Below, one piece after another: positions 5,612-7,145 of a stretch of 7,145 nucleotides of DNA. The stretch covers positions 1-7,145 of the forward strand of contig JAGCSD010000085.1 of NCBI GenBank assembly GCA_017964345.1, given 5' to 3'. The notes beneath the pieces were generated by a model that saw nothing but the letters and a program-made list of their open reading frames with translations, was not told the DNA's origin and did no database searches. Position 1 is the stretch's first letter; the number at the start of each line of letters is the position of its first letter. The stretch comes from Clostridia bacterium. Lineage in GTDB: Bacteria; Bacillota; Clostridia; Christensenellales; QALW01. The translations under genes were made by a program, and so were the position numbers.

Positions 5612-6103
5612 TTATTTTCGCCATTCATAGGTGACGGTATCTAAAAACCGTCCATGCTTGAAAGCGACTTCACGCAGTTTGCCGCATTCTGTGAATCCGC
5701 ACGCGCGGTGCAGGCGCAGACTGACTTCGTTGCCGGCGGTGATGACCGATACCACCGCGTGCGTGTGTGTGTCGGCACGCGCTTCGTCCAAAATGGCGCG
5801 CATCAGCGCTTTACCCACGCCTCTGCCGCGCGAGGCGACGTCTACATAGAGCGACAGCTCCGCCGTGGATGCGTACGCACCCCGAACGCGGTAGGGCGAC
5901 AAGCACACATAGCCGATCACGTTGCCGTCTTCTTCCGCGACGAGCAGCGGATAATTGTCCCGGTTGTGCGCGAGGCACCACTGCACCCAATCCTCCGCAC
6001 CTTTTTCCTCTGTATCGAACGTGGCAACGCCCGTGCGCACCTCGTGATTGTAGATCGCGCGCATCGCCTCAAAATCTTTTTCTTCCGCCCTGCGAATGGT
6101 CAT
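5612..6103 (-). CDS. GNAT N-acetyltransferase, phosphinothricin acetyltransferase-like
   Basis: 163 residues, the usual length for this single-domain family. It should transfer acetyl from acetyl-CoA to a primary amine of a small molecule in the cytoplasm. Family marks: IYNHEV at 18-22 then ATFDTEE at 27-33, the PLLVAE strand at 52-57, GYVCLSPYR at 64-72, and the acetyl-CoA pyrophosphate loop RGRGVGKAL at 92-100. NEVSLRLHRACGF follows at 125-137, then LREVAFKHGRFLDTV at 143-157; this last block is characteristic of the phosphinothricin/methionine-sulfoximine acetyltransferase group. Many such chromosomal proteins act on methionine derivatives or unknown amines, so herbicide or antibiotic resistance should not be assumed. 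The start at 6103 has GGAG (complement of 6111-6114) 7 bases upstream. It lies 43 bases downstream of the peptidase-like gene on the same strand with no terminator between, so co-transcription is likely. Confidence 0.92.
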   Translation of the reverse strand: MTIRRAEEKDFEAMRAIYNHEVRTGVATFDTEEKGAEDWVQWCLAHNRDNYPLLVAEEDGNVIGYVCLSPYRVRGAYASTAELSLYVDVASRGRGVGKALMRAILDEARADTHTHAVVSVITAGNEVSLRLHRACGFTECGKLREVAFKHGRFLDTVTYEWRK

Positions 6104-6146
6104 CGTCCGGCTCCTTTTGCATGCATATATGCTCTTATTTACATAT

Positions 6147-6584
6147 TTACTGTTTTTTCAGCAGTTTTCGCTTACATTTTCCCAAAAAAGAGCGCGATCG
6201 CCTACAGAACATACGCAGGGGAAACAGCGCCACGCGCGCACGCGCATACAAGCGATAGCCGACTGCCTCCGCGCGGATCTCCTTTTCGCCCCGGTAAAAC
6301 ACCGTTGCCACGCCGAGGATATCCGCGTCACGGATCCCGTATTCCTTTTCGGCGCAATTATCCCCGCGGATCACGTAATCCTCCTTGCGTACCTTGATAA
6401 TGCGGTGCAGAACATACTTGTTCCCGCGCTTGTAGAGCGGCACGTCGTATTTTTTCATGCGTCCCGCGCAGCGGACGACCGCTACGGCGTCGCCGGTGCG
6501 TAAAAGAGGCGCCATGCTCATACCGGTGGTATGATGCAGGAGGATCCCCTGTTCTTTCAGAACTTCTTCAAACGTCTTTTCCAT
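6147..6584 (-). CDS. S24/S26-family serine peptidase-like protein
   Basis: 145 residues. The core resembles the signal peptidase I/LexA-type fold. TGMSMAPLLRTGD at 20-32 carries the SMxP-type nucleophile motif (Ser23). YKRGNKYVLHRIIKV at 51-65 has a His at position 60, where SipW/archaeal-type signal peptidases have their catalytic His, and IRGDN at 72-76 is the conserved GDN box. The His at position 60 suggests a Ser-His rather than Ser-Lys arrangement. No N-terminal membrane anchor is seen. The C-terminus (about 111-145) is strongly basic and partly hydrophobic, and may sit on the membrane or bind nucleic acid. Proteins of this shape are common in gut Firmicutes, usually annotated only as S24/S26 peptidases; the substrate is unknown. 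GGAG (complement of 6593-6596) lies 8 bases before the ATG and a good promoter lies upstream. It is the first gene of a likely pair with the GNAT gene. Confidence 0.85.
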   Translation of the reverse strand: MEKTFEEVLKEQGILLHHTTGMSMAPLLRTGDAVAVVRCAGRMKKYDVPLYKRGNKYVLHRIIKVRKEDYVIRGDNCAEKEYGIRDADILGVATVFYRGEKEIRAEAVGYRLYARARVALFPLRMFCRRSRSFLGKCKRKLLKKQ

Positions 6585-6605
6585 GTATCATGCTCCTTGA
6601 CCGCT

Positions 6606-6634
6606 ATTGTACCATAAGACGCCGCCTTTTGCAA
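6606..6634 (-). promoter_or_regulatory. Predicted sigma-A promoter for the peptidase-GNAT pair
   Basis: On the - strand, TTGCAA (6634-6629, -35-like) and TACAAT (6611-6606, -10) are separated by exactly 17 bases. The -10 is preceded by TGG, giving an extended TGn motif. It lies just downstream of the groEL terminator and 21 bases before the start codon, with the ribosome binding site between. This is a sequence prediction only. Confidence 0.75.
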
Positions 6635-6637
6635 GGA

Positions 6638-6672
6638 AAAACACCGGCTGAAACGATCTCAGCCGGTGTTTT
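6638..6672 (-). terminator. Intrinsic terminator of groEL
   Basis: AAAACACCGGCTGA (6638-6651) pairs with TCAGCCGGTGTTTT (6659-6672), a 14-bp stem with a 7-base loop. Read on the - strand, the stem runs into five Us (6641-6637). It begins 18 bases after the groEL stop codon. Its symmetry would also allow termination from the + strand. Confidence 0.92.
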
Positions 6673-6690
6673 CTTGCGTTATTCAGGCGA

Positions 6691-7145
6691 TCAGTACATT
6701 CCGCCCATACCGGGCGCGCCTGCGGGCGCCGCGGGTTCGGGTGCGGGAATATCCGCCACCAGGCATTCGGTGGTCAGCATGGTAGCCGCCACGCTCGCCG
6801 CGTTGGTCAAAGCCGAACGGCTGACCTTCGTCGGATCGATAATGCCTTTTTCCACCATGTTGCCGTATTCGTCGTTCGCGGCGTCATAGCCGAAGTTCGG
6901 ATCGTTGTTCGCCAAAACCTTGGCGACGATCACGCTGCCTTCCAGCCCCGCGTTCGCCGCGATCTGGCGCATCGGCTCTTCCACCGCGCGCAGAATGATC
7001 GTCGCGCCGGTCTTCGCGTCGCCGGAAAGGGTTTCGATATGAGCGCGGATCGCGGGCGCGGTGTCAAGCAGCGCCACGCCGCCGCCGGGAACGATGCCTT
7101 CCTCGACTGCCGCCTTGGTTGCCGCCAGCGCGTCTTCGATGCGCA
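6691..7145 (-). CDS. groEL: Chaperonin GroEL, C-terminal part (5' partial)
   Basis: Subunit of the 60-kDa chaperonin that folds proteins with GroES and ATP in the cytoplasm. The last 150 codons are visible; the start lies beyond the window edge. The visible part begins in [16 protein letters not shown], whose Asp (visible residue 4) corresponds to the ATP-hydrolysis Asp398 of E. coli GroEL. The PGGGVAL nucleotide-binding turn follows at about 19-25, then [18 protein letters not shown] (about 90-107) with the adenine-side Asp at about 103, [10 protein letters not shown], and [10 protein letters not shown]. The tail is Ala/Pro/Gly-rich and ends GMGGMY, a short GGM-type tail that normally projects into the cavity. 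The family usually ends in Met repeats; the terminal Tyr is a small variation. groES and any CIRCE or other heat-shock operator would be upstream, out of view. Confidence 0.98.
   Translation of the reverse strand, partial: RIEDALAATKAAVEEGIVPGGGVALLDTAPAIRAHIETLSGDAKTGATIILRAVEEPMRQIAANAGLEGSVIVAKVLANNDPNFGYDAANDEYGNMVEKGIIDPTKVSRSALTNAASVAATMLTTECLVADIPAPEPAAPAGAPGMGGMY

Noticed and set aside
6118..6132. Palindromes TGCATGCA and GCATATATGC upstream of the GNAT gene as an operator or promoter
   Set aside because: They are short, AT-rich and overlapping, with no well-spaced -35/-10 pair. The gene is more simply read from the promoter of the preceding gene.
5654..6503. Plus-strand open frames opposite the GNAT and peptidase-like genes
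   Set aside because: They are antisense to genes with clear domains and ribosome binding sites, and their translations are low-quality Arg/His/Ala-rich sequence.

Overview
The window looks like chromosomal DNA of a low-to-mid GC Gram-positive bacterium. It is most likely a gut-type Clostridia member (Oscillospiraceae-like). This is inferred from strong AGGAGG-type ribosome binding sites before most genes, a lipoprotein-type peptide-binding protein, U-tailed hairpin terminators, and the style of the GroEL, OppC and IS200-type sequences. No 16S or other decisive marker is present, so the placement is tentative.

Left part (1-4568, + strand): the distal end of an oligopeptide ABC importer operon. 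It holds the C-terminal part of permease OppC, the two ATPases OppD and OppF (overlapping by ATGA), and the lipoprotein substrate-binding protein OppA. A very strong hairpin terminator follows. Together they bind extracellular peptides (OppA), pass them through the OppB/OppC channel (OppB presumed upstream) and power uptake with the OppD/OppF ATPase pair.

Middle part (4569-5327): no intact gene. It is a small mobile-DNA graveyard at the junction between the two gene blocks. An internal scrap of a serine site-specific recombinase is joined directly to the 3' two thirds of an IS200-type Y1 (HUH) transposase. That transposase has a -1 frameshift inside its HUH motif, a compensating +1 shift and an amber stop beside the catalytic tyrosine. 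The hairpins of the IS right end follow. Neither remnant appears in the obvious open reading frames; they emerge only when frames are read through the lesions.

Small gene (5328-5531, + strand): a 67-residue, Cys/Asn/Leu-rich protein with no basic residues. It is built from two imperfect repeats and ends in a CxxCxxC tail. It has a near-ideal ribosome binding site and its own downstream hairpins. Its function is unknown and it is the most unusual gene here.

Right part (5576-7145, - strand): the C-terminal third of GroEL with its terminator, then a good extended -10 promoter driving a probable two-gene unit. That unit is a small S24/S26-type serine peptidase-like protein and a GNAT acetyltransferase of the phosphinothricin-acetyltransferase-like group. 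A bidirectional terminator separates it from the converging small gene.

I see no CRISPR array, tRNA, rRNA or recognisable defence or biosynthetic system. The parts worth a second look are the small cysteine-rich protein and the remnant mobile region.
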